In this document: piece by piece, positions 25,113 through 38,034 of the stretch
Numbering within the stretch: the stretch's first letter is position 1
Layout: the number at the start of each line of letters is the position of its first letter
NCBI RefSeq assembly: GCF_051020975.1
Contig: NW_027478159.1
Span: 14,152,501 to 14,216,500 of the forward strand
Reading direction: 5' to 3'
DNA length: 64,000 nucleotides
Source of the DNA: Osmia lignaria lignaria
Taxonomy: Eukaryota > Arthropoda > Insecta > Hymenoptera > Megachilidae
Made by a program: the position numbers and the translations under genes
The notes under the pieces: generated by a model
The model's database searches: none
The model's input: the letters and a program-made list of their open reading frames with translations, nothing else
What the model was told of the DNA's origin: nothing

Positions 25113-25756
25113 ATCTGCAAATATCTCGGAAACGAAGCGAGCTATGGCAAAATGTTAAGAGACCTTTTTTGTAGAGAATTAAGTTTCCTACTTTTTATGT
25201 TCTATGATATTTTTTGATCAGATGCGCAGTTCTCGAGATATATCAAGATATTTAAAAGTTCCGAAGCCGCACCAACATAATAGAGATACAGAAACACCGT
25301 GGCCCCTTTCTTTGAGATAACTCTGCACTATTGCGAGCTGCAAATGCCACTTCCAGCTTAGCTGTGCAGAAGAAGAACAACAAGAAGAAGAAATATCTCG
25401 AAATATGTCCGTTAGGCCCCTTCCCTTGTGATAAATCTGCAAATATCTCGGAAACGAAGCGAGCTATGCCAAAATGTTAAGAGACCTTTTTTGTAGAGAA
25501 TTATGTTTCCTACAATTTATCTTCTATGATATTTTTTGATCAGAAGCGTAGTTTTCGAGATATATCGAGATATTTAAAAGTTCCGAAGCCGCACCAACAT
25601 AATAGAGATACAGAAACACCGTGGCCCCTTTCTTTGAGATAACTCTGCACTATTGCGAGCTGCAGATGCCACTTCCAGCTTAGCTCTGCAGAGGAAGAAC
25701 AACAAGAAGAAGAAATATCTCGAAATATGTCCGTCAGGCCAGTTCCTTTGAGCTGA
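25113..25756. repeat. marked dimer, copy 4
   Basis: Same markers as copy 2. It lies 8 monomers after copy 3 and 7 monomers before copy 5. Confidence 0.8.
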
Positions 25757-26165
25757 ATCTGCAAATATCTCGGAAACGAAGCGAGCTATGGCAAAATGTT
25801 AAGAGACCTTTTTTGTAGAGAATTAAGTTTCCTACTTTTCATGTTCTATGATATTTTTTGATCAGAAGCGTAGTTTTCGAGATACATCGAGATATTTAAA
25901 AGTTCCGAAGCCGCACCAACATAATAGAGATACAGAAACACCGTGGCCCCTTTCTTTGAGATAGCTCTGCACTAGTGCGAGCCGCAAATGCCACTTCCAG
26001 CTTAGCTGTGCAGAAGAAGAACAACAAGAAGAAGAAATATCTCGAAATATGTCCGTCAGGCCCCTTCCCTTGAGATATATCTGCAAATATCTCGGAAACG
26101 AAGCGAGCTATGGCAAAATGTTGAGAGACCTTTTTTGTAGAGAATTATGTTTCCTACAAGTTATG

Positions 26166-28129
26166 TTCTATGATATTTTTTGATCAGAAGCGTAGTTTTC
26201 GAGATATATCGAGATATTTAAAAGTTCCGAAGCCGCACCAACATAATAGAGATACAGAAACACCGTGGCCCCTTTCTTTGAGATAACTCTGCACTATTGC
26301 GAGCTGCAAATGCCACTTCCAGCTTAGCTGTGCAGAAGAAGAACAACAAGAAGAAGAAATATCTCGAAATATGTCCGCCAGGCCCCTTCCCTTGAGATAA
26401 ATCTGCATATATCTCGGAAACGAAGCGAGCTATGGCAAAATGTTAAGAGACCTTTTTTGTAGAGAATTAAGTTTTCTACTTTTTATGTTCTATGATATTT
26501 TTTGATCAGATGCGAAGTTCTCGAGATATATCAAGATATTTAAAAGTTCCGAAGCTGCACCAACATAATGGAGGTACAGAAACACCGTGGCCTCTTTCTT
26601 TGAGATAACTCTGCACTATTGCGAGCTGCAAATGCCATTTCCAGCTTAGCTGTGCAGAAGAAGAACAACAAGAAGAAGAAATATCTCGAAATATGTCCGT
26701 CAGGCCCCTTCCCTTGAGATAAATCTGTACATATCTCGGAAACGAAGCGAGCTATGGCAAAATGTTAAGAGACCTTTTTTGTAGAGAATTAAGTTTCCTA
26801 CTTTTTATATTCTATGATATTTTTTGATCAGACGCGTAGTTCTCGAGATATATCAAGATATTTAAAAGTTCGGAAGCCGCACCAACATAATAGAGATACA
26901 GAAACACCGTGGCCCCTTTCTTTGAGATAACTCTGCGCTATTGCGAGCTGGAAACGCCACTTCCAGCTTAGCTGTGCAGAAGAAGAACAACAAGAAGAAG
27001 AAATATCTCGAAATATGTCCGTCAGGCCAGTTCCTTTGAGATAAATCTGCAAATATCTCGGAAACGAAGAGAGCTATGGCAAAATGTTAAGAGACCTTTT
27101 TTGTAGAGAATTAAGTTTCCTACTTTTTATGTTCTATGATATTTTTTGATCAGATGCGTAGTTCTCGAGATATATCAAGATATTTAAAAGTTCCGAAGCC
27201 GCACCAACATAATAGAGATACAGAAACACCGTGGCCCCTTTCTTTGAGATAACTCTGCACTATTGCGAGCTGTAAATGCCACTTCCAGCTTAGCTGTGCA
27301 GAAGAAGAACAACAAGAAGAAGAAATATCTCGAAATATGTCCGTCAGGCCCCTTCCCTTGAGATATATCTGCAAATATCTCGGAAACGAAGCGAGCTATG
27401 GCAAAATGTTAAGAGACCTTTTTTGTAGAGAATTAAGTTTCCTACTTTTTATGTTCTATGATATTTTTTGATCAGATGCGCAGTTCTCGAGATATATCAA
27501 GATATTTAAAAGTTCCGAAGCCGCACCAACATAATAGAGATACAGAAACACCGTGGCCCCTTTCTTTGAGATAACTCTGCACTATTGCGAGCTGCAAATG
27601 CCACTTCCAGCTTAGCTGTGCAGAAGAAGAACAACAAGAAGAAGAAATATCTCGAAATATGTCCGTTAGGCCCCTTCCCTTGTGATAAATCTGCAAATAT
27701 CTCGGAAACGAAGCGAGCTATGCCAAAATGTTAAGAGACCTTTTTTGTAGAGAATTATGTTTCCTACAATTTATCTTCTATGATATTTTTTGATCAGAAG
27801 CGTAGTTTTCGAGATATATCGAGATATTTAAAAGTTCCGAAGCCGCACCAACATAATAGAGATACAGAAACACCGTGGCCCCTTTCTTTGAGATAACTCT
27901 GCACTATTGCGAGCTGCAGATGCCACTTCCAGCTTAGCTCTGCAGAGGAAGAACAACAAGAAGAAGAAATATCTCGAAATATGTCCGTCAGGCCAGTTCC
28001 TTTGAGCTGAATCTGCAAATATCTCGGAAACGAAGCGAGCTATGGCAAAATGTTAAGAGACCTTTTTTGTAGAGAATTAAGTTTCCTACTTTTCATGTTC
28101 TATGATATTTTTTGATCAGAAGCGTAGTT
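26166..28129. repeat. right copy of the 1,964-bp duplication
   Basis: Counterpart of 21,336-23,299. The near identity implies a recent duplication or conversion. Confidence 0.85.
27367..28010. repeat. marked dimer, copy 5
   Basis: Same markers. It lies exactly 15 monomers (4,830 bp) after copy 3, within the long duplication at 26,166-28,129. Confidence 0.8.
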
Positions 28130-28331
28130 CTCGAGATATATCAAGATATTTAAAAGTTCCGAAGCCGCACCAACATAATAGAGATACAGAAACACCGTGG
28201 CCCCTTTCTTTGAAATAACTCTGCACTATAGCGAGCTGCAAATGCCACTTCCAGCTTCGCTGTGCAGAAGAAGAACAACAAGAAGAAGAAATATCTCGAA
28301 ATATGTCCGTCAGGCCCCTTCCCTTGAGATA
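28011..28331. repeat. 321-bp monomer (GATAATC deletion)
   Basis: The monomer ends CTTGAGATAATCTGC, with one A missing. It carries CTATAGCGAGC and CTTCGCTG and is followed by AATGATACGAGACCG. The same deletion and the same following sequence recur at 29,940, so both come from one event. Confidence 0.85.
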
Positions 28332-29823
28332 ATCTGCAAATATCTCGGAAACGAAGCGAGCTATGGCAAAATGATACGAGACCGTTTTTGTAGAGAATTA
28401 AGTTTCCTACTTTTTATGTTCTATAATGTTTTTTGATCAGATGCGTAGTTCTCGAGATATATCAAGATATTTAAAAGTTCCGAAGCCGCACCAACATAAT
28501 AGAGATACAGAAACACCGTGGCCCCTTTCTTTCAGATAACTCTGCACTATTGCGAGCTGCAAATGCCACTTCCAGCTTAGCTGTGCAGAGGAAGAACAAC
28601 AAGAAGAAGAAATATCTCGAAATATGTCCGTCAGGCCAGTTCCTTTGAGATAAATCTGCAAATATCTCGGAAACGAAGAGAGCTATGGCAAAATGTTAAG
28701 AGACTTTATTTGTAGAGAATTAAGTTTCCTACTTTTTATGTTCCATGATATTTTTTGATCAGATGCGTAGTTCTCGAGATATATCAAGATATTTAAAAGT
28801 TCCGAAGCCGCACCAACATAATAGAGATAAGGAAACACCGTGGCCCCTTTCTTTCAGATAACTCTGCACTATTGCGAGCTGGAAATGCCACTTCCAGTTT
28901 AGCTGTGCAGAAGAAGAACAACAAGAAGAAGAAATATCTCGAAATATGTCCGTCAGGCCCCTTCCCTTGAGATATATCTGCAAATATCTCGGAAACGAAG
29001 CGAGCTATGGCAAAATGTTAAGAGTCCTTTTTTGTAGAGAATAAAGTTTCCTACTTTTTATTTTCTATGATATTTTTTGATCAGATGCGTAGTTCTCGAG
29101 ATATATCAAGATATTTAAAAGTTCCGAAGCCGCACCAACATAATAGAGATACAGAAACACCGTGGCCTCTTTCTTTGAGATAACTGTGCACTATTGCGAG
29201 CTGCAAATGCCACTTCCAGCTTAGCTGTGCAGAAGAAGAACAACAAGAAGAAGAAATATCTCGAAATATGTCCGTCAGGCCCCTTCCCTTGAGATATATC
29301 TGCAAATATCTCGGAAACGAAACGAGCTATGGCAAAATGGTAAGAGACCTTTTTTGTAGAGAATTATGTTTCCTACAAGTTATGTTCTATGATATTTTTT
29401 GATCAGAAGCGTAGTTTTCGAGATATATGGAGATATTTAAAAGTTCCGAAGCCGCACCAACATAATAGAGATACAGAAACACCGTGGCCCCTTTCTTTGA
29501 GATAACTCTGCACTAGTGCGAGCCGCAAATGCCACTTCCAAATTAGCTGTGCAGAAGAAGAACAACAAGAAGAAGAAATATTTCGAAATATGTCCGTCAG
29601 GCCCCTTCCCTTGAGATAAATCTGCACATATCTCGGAAACGAAGCGAGCTATGGCAAAATGCTAAGAGACCTTTTTTGTAGAGAATTAAGTTTTCTACTT
29701 TTTATGTTCTATGATATTTTTTGATCAGATGCGTTGTTCTCGAGATATATCAAGATATTTAAAAGTTCCAAAGCTGCACCAACATAATAGAGGTACAGAA
29801 ACACCGTGGCCTCTTTCTTTGAG
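28215..29823. repeat. left unit of a 5-monomer tandem duplication (1,609 bp)
   Basis: This unit is followed directly by a near-identical unit at 29,824-31,432. Diagnostic runs in both: CTATAGCG, the GATAATC deletion, ATGATACGAGACCG, CTATAATGTTTTTTG, GACTTTATTTG with TTCCATG, GATAAGGAAAC, and GAGTCC with GAATAAAG. Differences are few, for example CTATTG/CTATCG and CAGGCC/CAGACC in the fourth and fifth hundreds of the second monomers. Confidence 0.85.
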
Positions 29824-29940
29824 ATAACTCTGCACTATAGCGAGCTGCAAATGCCACTTCCAGCTTCGCTGTGCAGAAGAAGAACAACAAGAAGAAGAAA
29901 TATCTCGAAATATGTCCGTCAGGCCCCTTCCCTTGAGATA
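29620..29940. repeat. hybrid monomer at a crossover junction
   Basis: Its left part (GCGTTGTTC, TTCCAAAGCTGC, AATAGAGGTAC, GGCCTCTTTC, TTTGAG) is that of the monomers starting at 19,961 and 31,229. Its right part (CTATAGCGAGC, CTTCGCTG, GATAATC deletion) is that of the monomer at 28,011. The last left-parent base is 29,823 and the first right-parent base is 29,839, so the exchange lies within 29,824-29,838. Confidence 0.85.
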
Positions 29941-31432
29941 ATCTGCAAATATCTCGGAAACGAAGCGAGCTATGGCAAAATGATACGAGACCGTTTTTGT
30001 AGAGAATTAAGTTTCCTACTTTTTATGTTCTATAATGTTTTTTGATCAGATGCGTAGTTCTCGAGATATATCAAGATATTTAAAAGTTCCGAAGCCGCAC
30101 CAACATAATAGAGATACAGAAACACCGTGGCCCCTTTCTTTCAGATAACTCTGCACTATTGCGAGCTGCAAATGCCACTTCCAGCTTAGCTGTGCAGAGG
30201 AAGAACAACAAGAAGAAGAAATATCTCGAAATATGTCCGTCAGGCCAGTTCCTTTGAGATAAATCTGCAAATATCTCGGAAACGAAGAGAGCTATGGCAA
30301 AATGTTAAGAGACTTTATTTGTAGAGAATTAAGTTTCCTACTTTTTATGTTCCATGATATTTTTTGATCAGATGCGTAGTTCTCGAGATATATCAAGATA
30401 TTTAAAAGTTCCGAAGCCGCACCAACATAATAGAGATAAGGAAACACCGTGGCCCCTTTCTTTCAGATAACTCTGCACTATCGCGAGCTGGAAATGCCAC
30501 TTCCAGTTTAGCTGTGCAGAAGAAGAACAACAAGAAGAAGAAATATCTCGAAATATGTCCGTCAGACCCCTTCCCTTGAGATATATCTGCAAATATCTCG
30601 GAAACGAAGCGAGCTATGGCAAAATGTTAAGAGTCCTTTTTTGTAGAGAATAAAGTTTCCTACTTTTTATTTTCTATGATATTTTTTGATCAGATGCGTA
30701 GTTCTCGAGATATATCAAGATATTTAAAAGTTCCGAAGCCGCACCAACATAATAGAGATACAGAAACACCGTGGCCTCTTTCTTTGAGATAACTGTGCAC
30801 TATTGCGAGCTGCAAATGCCACTTCCAGCTTAGCTGTGCAGAAGAAGAACAACAAGAAGAAGAAATATCTCGAAATATGTCCGTCAGGCCCCTTCCCTTG
30901 AGATATATCTGCAAATATCTCGGAAACGAAACGAGCTATGGCAAAATGGTAAGAGACCTTTTTTGTAGAGAATTATGTTTCCTACAAGTTATGTTCTATG
31001 ATATTTTTTGATCAGAAGCGTAGTTTTCGAGATATATGGAGATATTTAAAAGTTCCGAAGCCGCACCAACATAATAGAGATACAGAAACACCGTGGCCCC
31101 TTTCTTTGAGATAACTCTGCACTAGTGCGAGCCGCAAATGCCACTTCCAAATTAGCTGTGCAGAAGAAGAACAACAAGAAGAAGAAATATTTCGAAATAT
31201 GTCCGTCAGGCCCCTTCCCTTGAGATAAATCTGCACATATCTCGGAAACGAAGCGAGCTATGGCAAAATGCTAAGAGACCTTTTTTGTAGAGAATTAAGT
31301 TTTCTACTTTTTATGTTCTATGATATTTTTTGATCAGATGCGTTGTTCTCGAGATATATCAAGATATTTAAAAGTTCCAAAGCTGCACCAACATAATAGA
31401 GGTACAGAAACACCGTGGCCTCTTTCTTTGAG
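29824..31432. repeat. right unit of the 5-monomer tandem duplication
   Basis: Counterpart of 28,215-29,823 at offset 1,609. To its right the sequence continues as the lineage also seen at 20,160-20,690. Confidence 0.85.
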
Positions 31433-31958
31433 ATAACTCTGCACTATTGCGAGCTGCAAATGCCGCTTCCAGCTTAGCTGTGCAGAAGAAGAACAACAAG
31501 AAGAAGAAATATCTCGAAATATGTCCGTCAGGCCCCTTCCCTTGAGATAAATCTGCATATATCTCGGAAACGAAGCGAGCTATGGCAAAATGTTAAGAGA
31601 CCTTTTTTGTAGAGAATTAAGTTTCCTACTTTTCATGTTCTATGATATTTTTTGATCAGATGCGTAGTTCTCGAGATATATCAAGATATTTAAAAGCTCC
31701 GAAGCCGCACCAACATAATAGAGATACAGAAACACCGTGGCCCCTTTCTTTGAGATAACTCTGCACTATTGCGAGCTGCAAATGCCACTTCCAGCTTAGC
31801 TGTGCAGAAGAAGAACAACAAGAAGAAGAAATATCTCGAAATATGTCCGTCAGGCCCCTTCCCTTGAGATAAATCTGCGAATATCGCGGAAACGAAGCGA
31901 GCTATGGCAACATGTTTAGAGACTTTATTTGTAGAGAATTAAGTTTCCTACTTTTTAT
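30618..31958. repeat. right copy of the 35-monomer-spaced duplication
   Basis: Counterpart of 19,350-20,690. Differences include GCCGCTTCC near 31,464 and ATATCGCGG near 31,886. It overlaps the right unit of the 5-monomer tandem duplication, so that block was already formed before or during the tandem event. Confidence 0.75.
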
Positions 31959-32194
31959 GTTCTATGATATTTTTTTATCAGATGCGTAGTTCCCGAGATA
32001 TATCAAGATATTTAAAAGTTCCGAAGCCGCACCAACATAATAGAGATACAGAAACGCCGTGGCCTCTTTCTTTGAGATAAGTCTGCACTATTGCGCGCTG
32101 CAAATGCCACTTCCAGCTTAGCTGTGCAGAAGAAGAACAACAAGAAGAAGAAATATCTCGAAATATGTCCGTCAGGCCCCTTCCCTTGAGATAA

Positions 32195-32515
32195 ATCTGC
32201 AAATATCTCGGAAACGAAGCGAGCTATGGCAAAATGTTAAGAGACCTTATTTGTAGAGAATTAAGTTTCCTACTTTTTATGTTCTATGATATTTTTTGAT
32301 CAGATGCGTAGTTCTCGAGATATATCGAGATATTTAAAAGTTCCGAAGCCGCACCAACATAATAGAGATACAGAAACATCGTGGCCCCTTTCTTTGAGAT
32401 AACTCTGCACTATTGCGTGCTGCAAATGCCACTTCCAGCTTAGCTGTGAAGAAGAAGAACAACAAGAAGAAGAAATATCTCGGAATATGTCCGTCAGGCC
32501 TCATCCCTTGAGCTA
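32195..32515. repeat. 321-bp GAGCTAATC monomer, copy 1 of 6
   Basis: It combines ACATCGTGG, GTGAAGAAGAAG, CTCGGAATATG, CCTCATCCC and a missing A in GAGCTAATCTGC. The other copies begin at 32,838, 34,447, 36,056, 39,595 and 41,204. Because the linked changes travel together, all six descend from one mutated monomer. Confidence 0.85.
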
Positions 32516-32837
32516 ATCTGCAAATATCTCGGAAACGATGCCAGCTATGGGAAAATGTTAAGAGACCTTTTTTGTAGAGAATTAAGTTTCCTACTTTTTC
32601 TGTTCTATGATATTTTTTGATCAGAAGCGTAGGTTTCGAGATATATCGAGATATTTAAAAGTTCCGAAGCCGCACCAACATAATAGAGATACAGAAACAC
32701 AGTGGCCTCTTTCTTTGAGATAAGTCTGCACTATTGCGCGCTGCAAATGCCACTTCCAGCTTAGCTGTGCAGAAGAAGAACAACAAGAAGAAGAAATATC
32801 TCGAAATATGTCCGTCAGGCCCCTTCCCTTCAGATAA

Positions 32838-33158
32838 ATCTGCAAATATCTCGGAAACGAAGCGAGCTATGGCAAAATGTTAAGAGACCTTATTTGTAGA
32901 GAATTAAGTTTCCTACTTTTTATGTTCTATGATATTTTTTGATCAGATGCGTAGTTCTCGAGATATATCGAGATATTTAAAAGTTCCGAAGTCGCACCAA
33001 CATAATAGAGATACAGAAACATCGTGGCCCCTTTCTTTGAGATAACTCTGCACTATTGCGAGCTGCAAATGCCACTTCCAGCTTAGCTGTGAAGAAGAAG
33101 AACAAAAACAAGAAGAAATATCTCGGAATATGTCCGTCAGGCCTCATCCCTTGAGCTA
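32838..33158. repeat. 321-bp GAGCTAATC monomer, copy 2
   Basis: Same haplotype, with a private GAACAAAAACAAG in the triplet tract near 33,100 and GAAGTCGCACC near 32,990. Confidence 0.85.
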
Positions 33159-34446
33159 ATCTGCAAATATCTCGGAAACGATGCCAGCTATGGGAAAATG
33201 TTAAGAGACCTTTTTTGTAGAGAATTAAGTTTCCTACTTCTTATGTTCTATGATATTTTTTGATCAGAAGCGTAGTTTTCGAGATATATCGAGATATTTA
33301 AAAGTTCCGAAGCCGCACCAACATAATAGAGGTACAGAAACACCGTGGCCTCTTTCTTTGAGATAACTCTGCACTATTGCGAGCTGCAAATGCCACTTCC
33401 AGCTTAGCTGTGAAGAAGAAGAACAACAAGAAGAAGAAATATCTCGGAATATGTCCGTCAGGCCCCTTCCCTTGAGCTAAATCTGCAAATATCTCGGAAA
33501 CGATGCCAGCTATGGGAAAATGTTAAGAGACCTTTTTTGTAGAGAATTAAGTTTCCTACTTTTTATGTTCTATGATATTTTTTGATCAGAAGCGTAGTTC
33601 TCGAGATATATCAAGATATTTAAAAGTTCCGAAGCTGCACCAACATAATAGAGGTACAGAAACACCGTGGCCCCTTTCTTTGAGATAACTCTGCACTATT
33701 GCGAGCTGGAAATGCCACTTCCAGTTTAGCTGTGCAGAAGAAGAACAACAAGAAGAAGAAATATCTCGAAATATGTCCGTCAGGCCCCTTCCCTTGAGAT
33801 AAATCTGCAAATATCTCGGAAACGAAGCGAGCTATGGCAAAATGTTAAGAGACCTTTTTTGTAGAGAATTAAGTTTCCTACTTTTTATGTTCTATGATAT
33901 TTTTTGATCAGATGCGTAGTTCTCGAGATATATCAAGAAATTTAAAAGTTCCGAAGCCGCACCAACCTAATAGAGATACAGAAACACCGTGGCCTCTTTC
34001 TTTGAGATAAGTCTGCACTATTGCGCGCTGCAAATGCCACTTCCAGCTTAGCTGTGCAGAAGAAGAACAACAAGAAGAAGAAATATCTCGAAATATGTCC
34101 GTCAGGCCCCTTCCCTTGAGATAAATCTGCAAATATCTCGGAAACGAAGCGAGCTATGGCAAAATGTTAAGAGACCTTATTTGTAGAGAATTAAGTTTCC
34201 TACTTTTTATGTTCTATGATATTTTTTGATCAGATGCGTAGTTCTCGAGATATATCGAGATATTTAAAAGTTCCGAAGCCGCACCAACATAATAGAGATA
34301 CAGAAACATCGTGGCCCCTTTCTTTGAGATAACTCTGCACTATTGCGTGCTGCAAATGCCACTTCCAGCTTAGCTGTGAAGAAGAAGAACAACAAGAAGA
34401 AGAAATATCTCGGAATATGTCCGTCAGGCCCCTTCCCTTGAGATAA

Positions 34447-34767
34447 ATCTGCAAATATCTCGGAAACGAAGCGAGCTATGGCAAAATGTTAAGAGACCTT
34501 ATTTGTAGAGAATTAAGTTTCCTACTTTTTATGTTCTATGATATTTTTTGATCAGATGCGTAGTTCTCGAGATATATCGAGATATTTAAAAGTTCCGAAG
34601 CCGCACCAACATAATAGAGATACAGAAACATCGTGGCCCCTTTCTTTGAGATAACTCTGCACTATTGCGTGCTGCAAATGCCACTTCCAGCTTAGCTGTG
34701 AAGAAGAAGAACAACAAGAAGAAGAAATATCTCGGAATATGTCCGTCAGGCCTCATCCCTTGAGCTA
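34447..34767. repeat. 321-bp GAGCTAATC monomer, copy 3
   Basis: Same haplotype. The preceding monomer (34,125-34,446) has the same body but an undeleted GAGATAAATC end. Copies 2, 3 and 4 are spaced 1,609 bp apart. Confidence 0.85.
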
Positions 34768-36055
34768 ATCTGCAAATATCTCGGAAAGGATGCCAGCTAT
34801 GGGAAAATGTTAAGAGACCTTTTTTGTAGAGAATTAAGTTTCCTACTTTTTCTGTTCTATGATATTTTTTGATCAGAAGCGTAGGTTTCGAGATATATCG
34901 AGATATTTAAAAGTTCCGAAGCCGCACCAACATAATAGAGATACAGAAACACCGTGGCCCCTTTCTTTGGGATAACTCTGCACTATTGCGAGCTGGAAAT
35001 GCCACTTCCAGTTTAGCTGTGCAGAAGAAGAACAACAAGAAGGAGAAATATCCCGAAATATGTCCGTCAGGACCCTTCCCTTGAGATAAATCTGCAAATA
35101 TCTCGGAAACGAGGCAAGCTATGGCAAAACGTTAAGAAACCTTTTTTGTAGAGAATTATGTTTCCTACAATTTATGTTCTATGATATTTTTTGATCAGAA
35201 CCGTAGTTTTCGAGATATATCGAGATATTTAAATGTTCCGAAGCCGCACCAACATAATAGAGATACAGAAACACCGTGGCCCCTTTCTTTGAGATAACTC
35301 TGCACTATTGCGAGCTGCAAATGCCACTTCCAGCTTAGCTGTGAAGAAGAAGAACAACAAGAAGAAGAAATATCTCGAAATATGTCCGTTAGGCCCCTTC
35401 CCTTGAGATAAATCTGCAAATATCTCGGAAACGAAGCTAGTTATGGCAAAATGTTAAGAGACCTTTTTTGTAGAGAATTAAGTTTCCTACTTTTTATCTT
35501 CTATGATATTTTTTGATCAGATGCGTAGTTCTCGAGATATATCAAGATATTTAAAAGTTCCGAAGCTGCACCAACATAATAGAGGTACAGAAACACCGTG
35601 GCCTCTTCCTTTGACATAACTCTGCACTATTGCGAGCTGCAAATGCCACTTCCAGCTTAGCTGTGCAGAAGAAGAACAACAAGAAGGAGAAATATCTCGA
35701 AATATGTCCGTCAGGCCACTTCCCTTGAGATAAATCTGCAAATATCTCGGAAACGAAGCGAGCTATGGCAAAATGTTAAGACACCTTTTTTGTAGAGAAT
35801 TAAGTTTCCTACTTTTTATGTTCTATGATATTTTTTGATCAGATGCGTAGTTCTCGAGATATATCAAGAAATTTAAAAGTTCCGAAGCCGCACCAACATA
35901 ACAGAGATACAGAAACACAATGGCCTCTTTCTTTGAGATAAGTCTGCACTATTGCGCGCTGCAAATGCCACTTGCAGCTTAGCTGTGCAGAAGAAGAACA
36001 ACAAGAAGAAGAAATATCTCGAAATATGTCCGTCAGGCCCCTTCCCTTCAGATAA

Positions 36056-36376
36056 ATCTGCAAATATCTCGGAAACGAAGCGAGCTATGGCAAAATGTTA
36101 AGAGACCTTATTTGTAGAGAATTAAGTTTCCTACTTTTTATGTTCTATGATATTTTTTGATCAGATGCTAAGTTCTCGAGATATATCGAGATATTTAAAA
36201 GTTCCGAAGCCGCACCAACATAATAGAGATACAGAAACATCGTGGCCCCTTTCTTTGAGATAACTCTGCACTATTGCGAGCTGCAAATGCCACTTCCAGC
36301 TTAGCTGTGAAGAAGAAGAACAAAAAGAAGAAGAAATATCTCGGAATATGTCCGTCAGGCCTCATCCCTTGAGCTA
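36056..36376. repeat. 321-bp GAGCTAATC monomer, copy 4
   Basis: Same haplotype with GAACAAAAAGAAG in the triplet tract, shared with copy 6. Confidence 0.85.
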
Positions 36377-36698
36377 ATCTGCAAATATCTCGGAAACGAT
36401 GCCAGCTATGGGAAAATGTTAAGAGACCTTTTTTGTAGAGAATTAAGTTTCCTACTTCTTATGTTCTATGATATTTTTTGATCAGAAGCGTAGTTTTCGA
36501 GATATATCGAGATATTTAAAAGTTCCGAAGCCGCACCAACATAATAGAGGTACAGAAACATCGTGGCCTCTTTCTTTGAGATAACTCTGCACTATTGCGA
36601 GCTGCAAATGCCACTTCCAGCTTAGCTGTGAAGAAGAAGAACAACAAGAAGAAGAAATATCTCGGAATATGTCCGTCAGGCCCCTTCCCTTGAGCTAA

Positions 36699-37018
36699 AT
36701 CTGCAAATATCTCGGAAACGATGCCAGCTATGGGAAAATGTTAAGAGACCTTTTTTGTAGAGTTAAGTTTCCTACTTTTTATGTTCTATGATATTTTTTG
36801 ATCAGATGCGTAGTTCTCGAGATATATCAAGATATTTAAAAGTTCCGAAGCCGCACCAACATAATAGAGATACAGAAACACCGTGGCCTCTTTCTTTGAG
36901 ATAACTCTGCACTATTGCGCGCTGCAAATGCCACTTCCAGCTTAGCTGTGCAGAAGAAGAACAACAAGAAGAAGAAATATCTCGAAATATGTCCGTCAGG
37001 CCCCTTCCCTTGAGATAA
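36699..37018. repeat. 320-bp monomer (2-bp deletion), copy 1
   Basis: GTAGAGTTAAG near 36,758-36,768 lacks two A bases of GTAGAGAATTAAG. It is otherwise an ordinary class B monomer. Confidence 0.85.
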
Positions 37019-38034
37019 ATCTGCAAATATCTCGGAAACGAAGCGAGCTATGGCAAAATGTTAAGAGACCTTATTTGTAGAGAATTAAGTTTCCTACTTT
37101 TTATGTTCTATGATATTTTTTGATCAGATGCGTAGTTCTCGAGATATATCGAGATATTTAAAAGTTCCGAAGCCGCACCAACATAATAGAGATACAGAAA
37201 CACCGTGGCCCCTTTCTTTGAGATAACTCTGCACTATTGCGAGCTGGAAATGCCACTTCCAGTTTAGCTGTGCAGAAGAAGAACAACAAGAAGAAGAAAT
37301 ATCTCGAAATATGTCCGTCAGGCCCCTTCCCTTGAGATAAATCTGCAAATATCTCGGAAACGAAGCGAGCTACGGCAAAATGTTAAGAGACCTTTTTTGT
37401 AGAGAATTAAGTTTCCTAATTTTTATGTTCTATGATATTTTTTGATCAGATGCGTAGTTCTCGAGATATATCAAGATATTTAAAAGCTCCGAAGCTGCAC
37501 CAACATAATAGAGGTACAGAAACACCGTGGCCCCTTTCTTTGAGATAACTCTGCACTATTGCGAGCTGCAAATGCCACTTCCAGCTTAGCTGTGCAGAAG
37601 AAGAACAACAAGAATAAGAAATATTTCGAAATATGTCCGTCAGACCTCTTCCCTTGAGATAAATCGGCAAATATCTCGGAAACGAAGCGAGCTACGGCAA
37701 AATGTTAACAGACCTTTTTTGTAGAAAATTAGGTTTCCTACTTTTTATGTTCTATGATATTTTTTGATCAGAAGCGTAGTTTTCGAGATATATCGAGATA
37801 TTTAAAAGTTCCGAAGCCGCACCAACATAATAGAGATACAGAAACACCGTGGCCCCTTTCTTTGAGATAACTCTGCACTATTGCGAGCTGGAAATGCCAC
37901 TTCCAGTTTAGCTGTGCAGAAGAAGAACAACAAGAAGAAGAAATATCTCGAAATATGTCCGTCAGGCCCCTTCCCCTGAGATAAATCTGCAAATATCTCG
38001 GAATCGAAGCGAGCTATGGCAAAATGTTAAGAGA

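Larger units (their letters stand above)
15132..31872. repeat. Block II: recurring marked dimer and nested duplications
   Basis: 52 monomers. Typical markers are CAGTTCCTTTGAG at monomer ends, TATGCCAAAATG, GCCAGGCCCC with GCATATATC, CTATAGCGAGC with CTTCGCTG, GAGTCCTTTTTTG and CCTACAAGTTATG. No gene is present. Confidence 0.75.
34447..38034. repeat. left copy of a 16-monomer-spaced duplication
   Basis: It matches 39,595-43,182 at offset 5,148. Shared rare variants include GAACCGTAG with TTTAAATGTTCC, AAGCTAGTTATGG, TCTTCCTTTGA, TATCAAGAAATTT, CTACTTCTTATG, the 2-bp deletion GTAGAGTTAAG, and GAATAAGAAATATTTCG. Register slips inside: the 2-bp-deleted monomer is at +5,470 because an extra monomer (41,847) was gained on the right, and the monomer starting at 37,019 has no partner. 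Confidence 0.8.

Noticed and set aside
36699..37018. 2-bp deletion as an assembly error
   Set aside because: The same deletion with the same linked flanking variants occurs independently at 42,169-42,488 inside a duplicated block, so it is better explained by inheritance.
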